Positions 15,951 to 24,201 of a DNA stretch of 64,000 nucleotides are shown in pieces. How positions within the stretch are numbered: position 1 is the first letter of the stretch; each line of letters begins with the position of its first letter. Made by a program: the position numbers and the translations under genes. The notes below the pieces were generated by a model. That model saw only the letters and a program-made list of their open reading frames with translations, was not told the origin of the DNA and ran no database searches. The stretch comes from Inquilinus sp052113205 (GTDB taxonomy: Bacteria; Pseudomonadota; Alphaproteobacteria; DSM-16000; Inquilinaceae), in contig NZ_JBFRCU010000027.1 of the NCBI RefSeq assembly GCF_052113205.1, positions 1 to 64,000 on the forward strand, read 5' to 3'.

Positions 15951-16976
15951 TCAATCCTTCGCCTTCGGCGCCGCCTCGGCCCCGAAGATCGCCTTGGCCA
16001 GGCTCATCGTGCCGGGCGGGGTGTCGCGCAGATAAGGCAGGGGACGGCACACCTTCATCGCGGCGACGCCGATGCGGACGCTGAGGATGCCGTTGATCGC
16101 GCCCTCGCCGGCGCGGCGGCCGAAGGCGCGCAAGAGGCCGGCGCCGAGGAAGTCGCCGAGATAGTCGTTCGCCGCCTCGATGCCGCCGGCGATCAGCAGC
16201 GTCGTCGCCACCCGCCGGATCAGCGCCAGCGTCGCGAACAGGCCGGGGCGGAAGCCCTGGATCTCGGCGATGCGCCGGATCATCCGCAGGTTCAGCGCGC
16301 CCGAAACCACCATGTCGACGATGGCGAAGGGCGTCACCGTGGTGATCAACGCCGTGCGCCGCGCGGTGGCGGCGATGGCGGCGCGGCAGGCGGCATCGAT
16401 CGGCCGCTGGGCGTGCAGCTCCAAGAGGGCGATCAACTCCGCCGGATCGCGCAGCTCGTCGCGCTCGCGCTCCAGCCGGGCCAGCCCGTCGGCCGCGGGA
16501 CCGTCGCTGTGCAGCCGGCGGAAACGGGCGATAACGGCATCGGCCGCGGCGGCATCGCCGCCCGCCGCCGCCCGGCCCTGGCTGCGGATCTCTTCGACCC
16601 GGCCGAGCCGGCGCAGCGCCAGCAGCTCCCACCCCGCCCAGACCAGGATACCGGCCCCGGCGACGGCCAGCAGCGCCAGCGTGGCGGCCTGCAACGGCCC
16701 GCCCTGGCTCATCAGGTCGGTGACCAGACGCTCGACCCACAGGCCGATGCCGAGGCCGACCAGCCCGACCAGCGCGCCGAAGGCGATGCGCAGGGCGACG
16801 CTGCCGGGGCTGCGGCGGCGACGCAGACCAGGGTCGACCATGTCGGGCGCGGCCGGCACCGGCGCATCCTCCACCGGCACGGAATCGGCCTGGTCGAGCG
16901 CGAAGACGGCCGGGGCGCGGCCCAGGTCGCGCTCTCGCTCCGGCGGCTGGTCCAGGATCAGCGGCGGGCGGCTCAT
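15951..16976 (-). CDS. ycjF: YcjF-family (DUF697) membrane protein
   Basis: 341 residues. An acidic and proline-rich cytoplasmic tail of about 55 residues is followed by two spans (LRIAFGALVGLVGLGIGLWV and ATLALLAVAGAGILVWAGW) and a C-terminal DUF697 region (RRTALITTVTPFAIVDMVVS, GEGAINGILSVRIGVAAM). The family occurs with YcjX and is linked to envelope stress in enterobacteria. It overlaps the ycjX gene by four bases (ATGA on the minus strand), the usual pairing. Function unproved. Confidence 0.9.
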   Translation of the reverse strand: MSRPPLILDQPPERERDLGRAPAVFALDQADSVPVEDAPVPAAPDMVDPGLRRRRSPGSVALRIAFGALVGLVGLGIGLWVERLVTDLMSQGGPLQAATLALLAVAGAGILVWAGWELLALRRLGRVEEIRSQGRAAAGGDAAAADAVIARFRRLHSDGPAADGLARLERERDELRDPAELIALLELHAQRPIDAACRAAIAATARRTALITTVTPFAIVDMVVSGALNLRMIRRIAEIQGFRPGLFATLALIRRVATTLLIAGGIEAANDYLGDFLGAGLLRAFGRRAGEGAINGILSVRIGVAAMKVCRPLPYLRDTPPGTMSLAKAIFGAEAAPKAKD

Positions 16977-18346
16977 GCCAGATCTTCCCCGATCAGGAAC
17001 TGCAGCGCCCCGTCCAGCCGGATATGCGGCCAGGGCTGGCCATCGGTGCCGAGATCGGCCGGTGGCAGGAAACGCTGGGCGCCGAAGCGGCCGCCGCCGC
17101 GGGCCTCGCGCAGGCTGCGCGGCAGCGCGCCGGGATAGGCCGCGACCGGCTTGCCGCCCGGCTCGATCACGCCGGCGACGCAGCGCAGCGTCTCGCCCTC
17201 ATGCTTGACATCGACTTCGCGGGTGGCGCGCAGCGAGGCGATCGCCATCGACCGGGCGGTGGCGCCCTGGAAAGCGGTGCGGCGGACGCTCTGCTGCAGC
17301 ACCTCGTCCATCAGCCCGACCAGCGGCTCGTGCCCTTCCCGCGGCAAATGGTCGGCCTTGGTGGCGGCGAACAGCACGCGGCGGATCCGGCTCTCGAACG
17401 GCCACAGCCAGTTGATGCCGCCGGTCTTGAAGCAGGTCAGGATGTCGTCCATGGCCCGGCCGAGATCCTCCAGGCTCTCCGGCCCGGCGGCGAGATGGGC
17501 CAAGAGGTCGATCAGCACGATCTGGCGGTCCAGCCGGCTGAAATGGTCGTTGAAGAAGGGGCGTATGACCTTGGCCTTGTAGGCCTCGAACCGTTCCTCC
17601 ATCAGCCGCCACAGCGACCCGCGCGGGGTCTCGCGCGGCCGCGGAAGCGGGCAGAAGGTGAGGGCGGGGGACCCTTCCAGGTCGCCCGGCAGCAGGAAGC
17701 GGCCGGGCTGCAGCCGGCTCAGCGGGATCGCATGGGTGCGGCAGGCGCGCAGATAATCGGTGTACAGCCGCGCCGCCTCGATCGCGTCCGTCTCCTTGGC
17801 CGGCCCGGCGGGGTCGAGCCTGGTGATGGCGTCGCGCCAGGCCTGCGACAGCGGCGCCCGCACGCCGGTGGTGGCCAGGGCCAGCGCCTCCTCGGCCCAG
17901 CCGGCATAGTCGCGCTCCAGCAGCGGCAGGTCGATCAGCCATTCGCCTGGATAGTCGAAGATGTCGAGATGCAGCACCTGGTCGCCGAGCAGGCTGCGCA
18001 GGCCGCTCTTGGGCGCGAAGCGCAGCGACAGGCGCAGCTCGGCGACGTTGCGGGTGCCGGCCGGCCAGTCCGGATGCCCGCCTGATCCCGTCAGCCGGGC
18101 CACCGCCTCCTCATAGGCGAAGCGCGGCAGCTCGAGATGCGGCTGCGGCCGCAGCACCGCGGCGCGCAGCCGGTCCTCGGCCACGGCGTCGAGCAGCCCG
18201 AAGCGCCGCGGATCTGTCAGCCCGTGCACCAGCGCGGCGATGAACACCGATTTACCGGCACGGCTCAGCCCGGTGACGCCGAGTCGGATCCGACGGTCGA
18301 ACAGCTCGCCGGCCCGATCGAGGAAGTCGGTGGGGAACAGCTCCAT
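16973..18346 (-). CDS. ycjX: YcjX family GTPase-like protein (DUF463)
   Basis: 457 residues. A P-loop GLSRAGKSV stands near residue 25 (family form TGLSRAGKTVF), followed by FDYPGEWLIDLPLL (switch region), and VLFAATKADHLP (the NKxD-like segment) in the last third. The family consists of P-loop nucleotide-binding proteins with an unusual G-domain, paired with the membrane protein YcjF. Length is typical. Upstream lies a 250-bp gap with two strong palindromes (18387-18486), so expression is probably controlled there. Confidence 0.9.
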   Translation of the reverse strand: MELFPTDFLDRAGELFDRRIRLGVTGLSRAGKSVFIAALVHGLTDPRRFGLLDAVAEDRLRAAVLRPQPHLELPRFAYEEAVARLTGSGGHPDWPAGTRNVAELRLSLRFAPKSGLRSLLGDQVLHLDIFDYPGEWLIDLPLLERDYAGWAEEALALATTGVRAPLSQAWRDAITRLDPAGPAKETDAIEAARLYTDYLRACRTHAIPLSRLQPGRFLLPGDLEGSPALTFCPLPRPRETPRGSLWRLMEERFEAYKAKVIRPFFNDHFSRLDRQIVLIDLLAHLAAGPESLEDLGRAMDDILTCFKTGGINWLWPFESRIRRVLFAATKADHLPREGHEPLVGLMDEVLQQSVRRTAFQGATARSMAIASLRATREVDVKHEGETLRCVAGVIEPGGKPVAAYPGALPRSLREARGGGRFGAQRFLPPADLGTDGQPWPHIRLDGALQFLIGEDLA

Positions 18347-18386
18347 GAACGGGCGGCGGGCTCCGATGGCCTTGGAATCGACAGCC

Positions 18387-18437
18387 GCGGATCAAACCAT
18401 ACGCTTGGCCTTCAAGCGTATGGGTAATTCGATCCGC
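18387..18437. promoter_or_regulatory. Nested palindrome between ycjX and ydcF-like gene
   Basis: An 11-bp perfect stem CCATACGCTTG (18397-18407) with CAAGCGTATGG (18413-18423) around a GCCTT loop, flanked by an outer 7-bp arm pair GCGGATC (18387-18393) and GATCCGC (18431-18437). There is no T run and both neighbours read away from it, so it is not a terminator. It may be an operator or a structured leader. Confidence 0.65.
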
Positions 18438-18449
18438 AACTCAATGCAC

Positions 18450-18486
18450 GGGGTTTCGGGCCTGACGTTGTCAGGACCGAAACCCC
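18450..18486. promoter_or_regulatory. Long hairpin upstream of ydcF-like gene
   Basis: GGGGTTTCGG (18450-18459) pairs with CCGAAACCCC (18477-18486). After one mismatch, CCTGAC (18461-18466) pairs with GTCAGG (18470-18475) around a GTT loop. That is 16 base pairs in a 37-base element. No T run follows. It sits 13 bp from the other palindrome; together they fill the intergenic space. Confidence 0.65.
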
Positions 18487-18595
18487 AGGGCCCATGTGCG
18501 GACGAGGCGCCTCCGCGTCAACCCGCGCATAGTCCACGGGTTGCATCCTCGGCCGCAATCAGCCATTGCTCGGAAGGGCACTGGGTGGGGGCGCC

Positions 18596-19384
18596 GTGTT
18601 CTTTTTCCTGTCGAAACTGATCTGGTTCTTCATCCAGCCGCTCGGCGTCTTGCTGCTGGCGCTGCTGGCGGTGATGGCCGGATTCCTGTTCCGCTCGCGG
18701 CGCCTGGCGCGGCGCCTGGCAATCGCCACGACCATCGGCTTCGCCGCGATCTGCCTGCTGCCGGTCGGCGATCTCATCATGCTGCCGCTGGAGAACCGCT
18801 TCCAGAAACCGGACCGGCTGCCGGCGACGCTGGACGGGATCATCGTCCTCGGCGGGGCCGAGGAGAACAGGATGTCCGGCGCGCGTGGCGAGCCGTCGCT
18901 GAACAACACTGCCGAGCGGCTGTTCGCCGCCCTCGATCTGGCTCGCCGCTACCCCGACACGCCGGTGGTGTTCTCCGGCGGGCTCGGCGACCCGTGGAAC
19001 GGCATCCCGCCGCAATCGGACATCTTCCGCGACGCCATGATGATGGCGGGGCTGCCGGAACAGCGGATGATTCTGGAAGGACAGGCCCGCAACACCGACG
19101 AGACCGTCTGGCTGCTGAAGCAGATGCTGCAGCCGCAAGCCGGGCAGCACTGGGTGCTGGTCACCAGCGCCTATCACATGCCACGGTCGATGGGCCTGTT
19201 CGCCAAGGCCGGCTGGAAGGTGGTGCCTTGGCCGGTCGATTATTACGGCCTGCCGCCGCAGCTGGTGCCCAGGGCCAATCTGGTCGAACAGATGGCGGTG
19301 CTGAACATCGCGCTGCATGAATGGGTCGGCCTGCTCGCCTATTGGGCGACGGATCGCATCGACACGCTGTTCCCCAGACCCTGA
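18596..19384 (+). CDS. YdcF/ElyC-SanA family protein (DUF218)
   Basis: 262 residues. Two membrane spans at the N-terminus (FFFLSKLIWFFIQPLGVLLL and LAIATTIGFAAICLLP) and a DUF218 domain with GIIVLGGAEE, FSGGLGDP, NTDETVWLLKQML and VTSAYHMPRSMGLF. The family is linked to envelope biogenesis (ElyC) but the reaction is unknown. GTG at 18596 is chosen, with GGGTGGGGG upstream; a TTG at 18566 would add ten residues. Confidence 0.87.
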   Translation: MFFFLSKLIWFFIQPLGVLLLALLAVMAGFLFRSRRLARRLAIATTIGFAAICLLPVGDLIMLPLENRFQKPDRLPATLDGIIVLGGAEENRMSGARGEPSLNNTAERLFAALDLARRYPDTPVVFSGGLGDPWNGIPPQSDIFRDAMMMAGLPEQRMILEGQARNTDETVWLLKQMLQPQAGQHWVLVTSAYHMPRSMGLFAKAGWKVVPWPVDYYGLPPQLVPRANLVEQMAVLNIALHEWVGLLAYWATDRIDTLFPRP

Positions 19385-19425
19385 CCGGGCGACTATAGCT
19401 GAGGCGCCGCCGCCAAGAGGACGCC

Positions 19426-20064
19426 ATGGCCAGTCCCGACTTCCCGCCCGAGTTCCGCGACCGTTTCACTGAGCTGCTGCGCTGGCGCCGCGATGTCCGC
19501 CGCTTCCGCCGCGACCCGCTGCCGCCGGGGCTGCTCGACCGGCTGCTCGGCCTCGCCTGCCTGGCTCCTTCGGTCGGCAACAGCCAGCCCTGGCGCTTCG
19601 TCCTGGTCGAGGACGAGCTGCGGCGGGCGGCGGTGCGGGCCGTGTTCGGCCGCTGCAACGACAATGCCGCCTCCGGCTATGAGGGCGAGCGCGCAGCGCA
19701 TTACCGCCGGCTGAAGCTGGCCGGGCTGGAGGAGGCACCGGTTCAGCTCGCGGTGTTCTGCGACCGGTCGACCGGGCAGGGGCACGGGCTGGGGCGGCAG
19801 ACCATGCCGGAGACGCTGGACCATTCCGCCGTCACCGCCATCCACACGCTCTGGCTGGCCGCCCGGATCGAGGGCGTCGGGCTGGGCTGGGTCTCGATCC
19901 TGGAGCCGCAGGCGGTGGTGGCGCTGCTCGACGTGCCGCCGGACTGGCATCTGATCGGCTATCTCTGCCTCGGCTTTCCGGAGTCGGAGGAACCGGTGCC
20001 GGAGCTGGAGCGCGACGGCTGGCAGTCCCGCCTCGGCGCCTGCCGCGAAGTGCTGCGGCGATAG
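19426..20064 (+). CDS. bluB: 5,6-dimethylbenzimidazole synthase BluB
   Basis: 212 residues of the nitroreductase fold. BluB marks are RRDVRRFRRDPLPPGLLDRL, the flavin segment LAPSVGNSQPWRF, and GLGWVSILEP near the C-terminus. The enzyme splits reduced FMN with oxygen to give the lower ligand of vitamin B12. It is separate from other B12 genes, but a cobalamin riboswitch controls cbtBA at 46 kb in the same window. No riboswitch is visible in its short 41-bp upstream gap. Confidence 0.88.
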   Translation: MASPDFPPEFRDRFTELLRWRRDVRRFRRDPLPPGLLDRLLGLACLAPSVGNSQPWRFVLVEDELRRAAVRAVFGRCNDNAASGYEGERAAHYRRLKLAGLEEAPVQLAVFCDRSTGQGHGLGRQTMPETLDHSAVTAIHTLWLAARIEGVGLGWVSILEPQAVVALLDVPPDWHLIGYLCLGFPESEEPVPELERDGWQSRLGACREVLRR

Positions 20065-20073
20065 CGGCCCGGC

Positions 20074-20119
20074 TTGACACCCGAGCGAGGGCTGGACGAT
20101 TGTATCTGGCGAGATACAA
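20074..20119 (+). promoter_or_regulatory. Palindromic operator and -35 box of sugar ABC operon
   Basis: TTGTATCTGGCGAGATACAA at 20100-20119 has perfect 8-bp arms around GGCG. A TTGACA at 20074-20079 can serve as -35 box, placing the palindrome over or just after the -10 position, where a repressor would block transcription. It is 84 bp before the binding-protein start. The SorC-type regulator encoded at 25470 is one candidate ligand-responsive partner, but nothing shows this directly. Confidence 0.65.
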
Positions 20120-20202
20120 ATGTTTGCCAAGGGCGCGGCCGGGATCTTGCCACGCAGGCGATAACGGCCGAGCATGAGATGCCAGAAAGGGAGGCGAACC
20201 CA

Positions 20203-21531
20203 ATGAAGAAGCTGTTGTTTTCCGGCGCCGCGATCGCTGCGCTGCTGACCGCCGGACAGGCCATGGCCTGGAGCCTCAAAGAGGCGGCGGAGCCGTACAA
20301 GGGCACCACGATCAAGGCGATCTTCCTCGACCGGCCGGGCTATCGCGCCGCGATCCAGCTGCTGCCGCAGTTCGAGCAGGAGACCGGGATCAAGGTCGAA
20401 TACGAGATCCTGCCGTATGAGAACAGCCGCGAGCGTGAAGTCCTTGATTTCACGGCCGGCGGCGAGATCGACGTGGTCCTGACCGACGTCGTCTGGATCG
20501 GCGAATACGCCGACAGCGGCTGGCTGGTGCCGTTGAAGAAGTTCACCGACGACCCGGCGCTGGCTGATCCGGCGCTGAACCTGAAGGGCTTCTTCCCGAT
20601 CTTGCTGGAGAGCTTCGGCACCTGGAACAAGGAGCTGTACGGCCTGCCCTTCGACAATTATTCGGGCCTGCTGTTCTACAACAAGTGCATGCTCAAGGAC
20701 GCTGGCTTCGACAAGCCGCCGGCGACCTGGGACGAGTTGCTGACCACTTACGGGCCGAAGCTCACCCATGACGGCAAGTACGCCTACGCCCTGCAGTCGC
20801 GCCGCGGCGAGACCCAGTCGGCCGACAGCTTCATGCGCGTGCTGTGGCCCTTCGGCGGGTCGCTGCTGAACGCCGACTTCAAGTCCAATCTCACCTCCGC
20901 GGAGTCGCAGAAGGGTCTGAAGTTCCGGCAGGATCTGATGAAGATCATGCCGCCCGGCATCGTCGACTACGACCATGCGGAATCGGTCAACGCGCTGGCC
21001 CAGGGCCAGGTGGCGATGATCACCGAATGGTCGTCGTTCTATTCGACGCTGGTCGACCCGGCGACCTCGAAGCTGGGCGACTGCCTGGGCGTCGCCACCG
21101 AGCCGAAGGGCGAGGCCGGGCTGAAGCCGGCGCTGGGCGGCTTCTCGCTCGGCGTCGCCGCGCAGGCCAGCGAGGCGGAGCAGAAGGCGTCCTGGCTGTT
21201 CATCCAGTGGGTGACCTCCGAGGCGATGGCCAAGCCCTATGTCGAGGCCGGCGGCGTCTCAGGCCGCACCGCGATCTATGACGACCCGGCCATCAAGGCG
21301 AAATATGCCTTCGTCGAGCCGACCGTGGCGTCGTGGCAGGGCGGCGTGCCGTCGTTCCGGCCGCGCTTCCCGGAATGGCCGGCGATCTCCGAGATCGTCG
21401 CCGAGTTCGGCACCAAGATCATGCTGGGCGAGGAGACGACGGAATCCGGTGCCCAGAAGATCGGCGAGCGCATGGAGGCGGTGCTGCAGAAGGCCGGCTA
21501 CTACGACGGCAAGAAGGAGAAGCTGCAGTAG
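20203..21531 (+). CDS. Carbohydrate ABC transporter substrate-binding protein
   Basis: 442 residues; Sec signal MKKLLFSGAAIAALLTAG then QAMAW. The mature part has the type 1 extracellular solute-binding pattern: FEQETGIKVEYEILPYEN, DVVLTDVVWIGEYADSGWL, KELYGLPFDNYSGLLFYNK and AMITEWSSFYSTLVD. It captures a sugar or polyol in the periplasm for the permeases at 22315 and 23202. The start at 20203 was chosen because it opens the signal peptide; ribosome site is GGGAGG. Substrate unknown. Confidence 0.92.
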   Translation: MKKLLFSGAAIAALLTAGQAMAWSLKEAAEPYKGTTIKAIFLDRPGYRAAIQLLPQFEQETGIKVEYEILPYENSREREVLDFTAGGEIDVVLTDVVWIGEYADSGWLVPLKKFTDDPALADPALNLKGFFPILLESFGTWNKELYGLPFDNYSGLLFYNKCMLKDAGFDKPPATWDELLTTYGPKLTHDGKYAYALQSRRGETQSADSFMRVLWPFGGSLLNADFKSNLTSAESQKGLKFRQDLMKIMPPGIVDYDHAESVNALAQGQVAMITEWSSFYSTLVDPATSKLGDCLGVATEPKGEAGLKPALGGFSLGVAAQASEAEQKASWLFIQWVTSEAMAKPYVEAGGVSGRTAIYDDPAIKAKYAFVEPTVASWQGGVPSFRPRFPEWPAISEIVAEFGTKIMLGEETTESGAQKIGERMEAVLQKAGYYDGKKEKLQ

Positions 21532-21570
21532 GCTGGCCTGAGGGTTGGGCCGTCTCCGGGTGGTTGTTTC

Positions 21571-21706
21571 GCGTTGCCTCTCCCGCTTGCGGGAGAGGTC
21601 GGAGACGCGAAGCGGCTCCGGGTGAGGGCCCTTTTCTTCCGCCCGTGCAAGCCCTCACCCGGTCGTCCTGCGGACGCCCGACCTCTCCCGCCAGGCGGGA
21701 GAGGCA
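21571..21706. repeat. Intergenic palindromic repeat family A, copy 1
   Basis: Two hairpin modules face each other: GCCTCTCCCGC with GCGGGAGAGG at the left end and CCTCTCCCGCC with GGCGGGAGAGGC at the right, with CGGGTGAGGG and CCCTCACCCGG pairing between them. About 136 bp. Near-identical copies stand at 38701 and 61900. It is inside the operon between the binding-protein and SIS genes. Confidence 0.85.
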
Positions 21707-21743
21707 CTACAACAGACCGACGATCGTGACCGGAGACCACCCG

Positions 21744-22310
21744 ATGCCCGACAGCCTGGGCGCCCTGGCGGATGGGGCGCTGGACGAGATCCGCGGCGTC
21801 TTCGGCCGGCTCGCCCCCGGTGCGATCGATCCGGTGCTCGACGCCCTGGCCGGCGCCCGCCGCATCGTCTGCCACGGCGTCGGGCGCGAGGGGCTGATGA
21901 TGCGGGCGCTGGCCATGCGCCTGTATCATCTCGGCCTCGACGTCCATGTCGTCGGCGACATGTCGGCNCCGCCGGTCGGGCCGGGCGACTTGCTGGCGGT
22001 CAGCGCCGGGCCGGGCGGCTTCGCCACCATCGACGGGCTGATGCGCGTCGCCCGCGACGCCGGGGCGCGGACGTTCCTCTTCACCGCCCAGCCGCAAGGC
22101 AGCGCCGCTTCCCTGGCCGACACGATCTTCGTGCTGCCCGCCCAGACCATGGCCAATGACACCGGCCCGGCCGTTGCCTCGGTGCTGCCGATGGGCAGCC
22201 TGTACGAGGGCGCGCAATTCCTGCTGTTCGAGCTGGTCGTGCTCCGGCTGCGCGACCGGCTCGGCATCGCGCCCGAGGCGATGCGGGCGCGGCACACCAA
22301 TCTCGAGTAG
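21744..22310 (+). CDS. SIS-domain sugar-phosphate isomerase, HxlB-like
   Basis: 188 residues, one SIS domain: LAGARRIVCHGVGREGLMMR, then ALAMRLYHLGLDVHVVGDMS, GDLLAVSAGPGGFATIDGLM and ARTFLFTAQPQGSAASLAD. It matches the 6-phospho-3-hexuloisomerase (HxlB) type, a ketose-phosphate isomerase. The base N at 21968 makes residue 75 unknown (probably Ala or Thr). Placed between the binding protein and permease genes of a sugar ABC operon, it probably acts on the phosphorylated imported sugar. The exact substrate is not known. Confidence 0.78.
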   Translation: MPDSLGALADGALDEIRGVFGRLAPGAIDPVLDALAGARRIVCHGVGREGLMMRALAMRLYHLGLDVHVVGDMSXPPVGPGDLLAVSAGPGGFATIDGLMRVARDAGARTFLFTAQPQGSAASLADTIFVLPAQTMANDTGPAVASVLPMGSLYEGAQFLLFELVVLRLRDRLGIAPEAMRARHTNLE

Positions 22311-22314
22311 ACCT

Positions 22315-23202
22315 ATGTCGCACCGTCTCGACAGCCGCTGGACCCCGGTCTGGTTCCTCGCCCCGGCCGTGATCGCGCTGTTCGCGATCGGCATCTTCCC
22401 GACGCTCTATGCGCTGTGGAACTCGCTGCACCAGGTGATCCTGCCGAAGATCCCGCGCGAAGGGACGCCCTTCGTCGGCCTCGGCAACTATCTGGCGGTG
22501 CTGACCGACCCGACCTTCTGGGACGCGCTGGGCCGCACGATCGTGTTCCTGGCCATCGTGCTGCCGGCGGAGCTGCTGCTGGGCCTCGGCGTCGCCCTGC
22601 TGCTGCACAAGCCGGGGCTGCCGCTGCTGAAGACCCTCGCCCGGCTCAGCCTGGTGATCCCGATGGCCACCACCTATGCCGTGGTCGGGCTGATCGGCCG
22701 GCTGATCTTCAACCGCGACTTCGGCGTGGTGAACTGGTTCCTCGGCCTGGTCGGGATCGGCCCGGTCGAATGGCTGGGCGACCCGAGCTGGGCTTTCGTC
22801 TCGATCGCGCTGATGGACATCTGGCAGTGGACGCCGTTCTGCGCCCTGGTGCTGCTGGCCGGGCTGACCATGGTGCCGCCGGAGATCGAGGAGGCGGCGC
22901 GGCTGGAGACGAAACGCTTCCGGCACATCCTGCGCCATGTCCAGCTGCCGTTCCTGCTGCCCGGCATCACCGCCGTCCTGATCCTGCGCACGGCGGACAC
23001 GCTGAAGCTGTTCGACATGATCTTCACCATGACCCGCGGCGGGCCGGGTGCGGCGACCGAGCTGATCTCGATCACCATCCAGCGCATCGGTTTCCGGGTG
23101 TTCGACCAGGGCGTCGCCTCGGCCCAGGCGATCCTGCTGCTGGTGCTCACCATCGTGCTGTCGCGGATGTATATCCGCCTCGTGTATCAGGAGATCGAGT
23201 GA
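22315..23202 (+). CDS. Sugar ABC transporter permease, MalF type
   Basis: 295 residues, six spans, starting WFLAPAVIALFAIGIFPTLY after a short basic N-terminus. The EAA loop appears as EEAARLETKRFRHILRHVQL; the usual DG-AS core (EAAxIDGAS) is replaced by LETKR, a variant. It follows the SIS gene by four bases and overlaps the next permease start by one base (TGATG). Inner-membrane half of the importer served by the 20203 binding protein. Confidence 0.9.
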   Translation: MSHRLDSRWTPVWFLAPAVIALFAIGIFPTLYALWNSLHQVILPKIPREGTPFVGLGNYLAVLTDPTFWDALGRTIVFLAIVLPAELLLGLGVALLLHKPGLPLLKTLARLSLVIPMATTYAVVGLIGRLIFNRDFGVVNWFLGLVGIGPVEWLGDPSWAFVSIALMDIWQWTPFCALVLLAGLTMVPPEIEEAARLETKRFRHILRHVQLPFLLPGITAVLILRTADTLKLFDMIFTMTRGGPGAATELISITIQRIGFRVFDQGVASAQAILLLVLTIVLSRMYIRLVYQEIE

Positions 23203-24065
23203 TGGTCGCCTCGACGGCAGCAGCACGGGCCGAGGCGCGACCGGTGCGTGCCCGGATCCGGATCTCGCCCTGGCATGCGATCGCGCTGATCGCCATCGCG
23301 CTGGTCTGCGTCTTCCCGTTCTACTGGATGGTGACGACCAGCCTGAAGGACCAGGCGGTGGCGCTGGCCTCGCCGCCGGTGTGGCTGTTCGAGCCGACGC
23401 TGGACCATTACCGCATGGTGCTGGGCCCGAAGGATGTCGGCCCCAGCTTGCTGAACTCGATCATCGTCGCGGTGTCGACCACGGCGCTGGCGATCCTGCT
23501 CGGCACCCCGGCGGCCTATGCCCTGGCGCGCTTCGAGTTCCGCGGCAAATCCGACCTGTGGTTCTGGTTCATCACCAACCGCATGGTCAGCCCGATCGTG
23601 CTGGCGCTGCCGATCTTTATGTTGGCCCGCAACCTCAATCTGATCGACACCCATCTGGTGCTGATCCTCTTGTACCTGACCTTCAACTTGCCGATCGTGG
23701 TGTGGATCTGCGCCGACCAGTTCCGCGGCATCCCGCGCGACCTGGACGACGCGGCGCGGATCGACGGTGCCTCGCGCTTCACCGTGTTCTGGCGCATCGC
23801 CCTGCCGCTGGCGGCGCCGGGAGTCGCCGTCTCGGCGATCTTCTCCTTCATCTTCTCCTGGAACGAGCTGCTCTACGCCCTGGTGTTGACGCGCAGCGCC
23901 AGCCGCACCGCGCCGGTGGCGGCGACCAGCTTCATGAGCGGCTACGACCTGCCCTGGGGCCAGATCATGGCTACCGGCACGCTGATCGTGCTGCCGGTCA
24001 TCGTCTTCGCCCTGATCGTCTCGCGCCAGCTGGTCCGCGGCCTGACCATGGGAGCGGTGAAATAG
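23202..24065 (+). CDS. Sugar ABC transporter permease, MalG type
   Basis: 287 residues with six spans. The loop IPRDLDDAARIDGASRFTVF is the canonical EAA motif, and the C-terminus LVRGLTMGAVK is typical of MalG-like permeases. No ATPase gene follows before the repeat and the oppositely oriented carbamoyltransferase gene, so this operon (binding protein, SIS, two permeases) lacks its own ATP-hydrolysing subunit. A shared ATPase from another operon is likely, as seen in some bacteria with MsmK-type subunits. Confidence 0.92.
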   Translation: MVASTAAARAEARPVRARIRISPWHAIALIAIALVCVFPFYWMVTTSLKDQAVALASPPVWLFEPTLDHYRMVLGPKDVGPSLLNSIIVAVSTTALAILLGTPAAYALARFEFRGKSDLWFWFITNRMVSPIVLALPIFMLARNLNLIDTHLVLILLYLTFNLPIVVWICADQFRGIPRDLDDAARIDGASRFTVFWRIALPLAAPGVAVSAIFSFIFSWNELLYALVLTRSASRTAPVAATSFMSGYDLPWGQIMATGTLIVLPVIVFALIVSRQLVRGLTMGAVK

Positions 24066-24087
24066 GGGGCAACAGCCGCACTCTCAT

Positions 24088-24178
24088 CTGTCATTGCCGG
24101 GCTTGACCCGGCAATCCAGGGGCCTCCGGAGCGGCCTCGACATTCCCTGGATGCCCGGGTCAAGCCCGGTAATGACAG
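24088..24178. repeat. Intergenic palindromic repeat family B, copy 1
   Basis: A 91-bp near-palindrome with outer arms CTGTCATTGCCGGGCTTGAC and GTCAAGCCCGGTAATGACAG. Copies are at 41708 and 60104. It lies between convergent genes, so it may also act as a bidirectional stop signal; there is no T run. The element is of a type common in alphaproteobacteria. Confidence 0.8.
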
Positions 24179-24201
24179 AAAAGAGGAATGACCGCAGGCT
24201 T

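Noticed and set aside
21571..21706. Repeated hairpins considered as a CRISPR array
   Set aside because: Copies are far apart in the genome, palindromic, and without regular spacers or cas genes.
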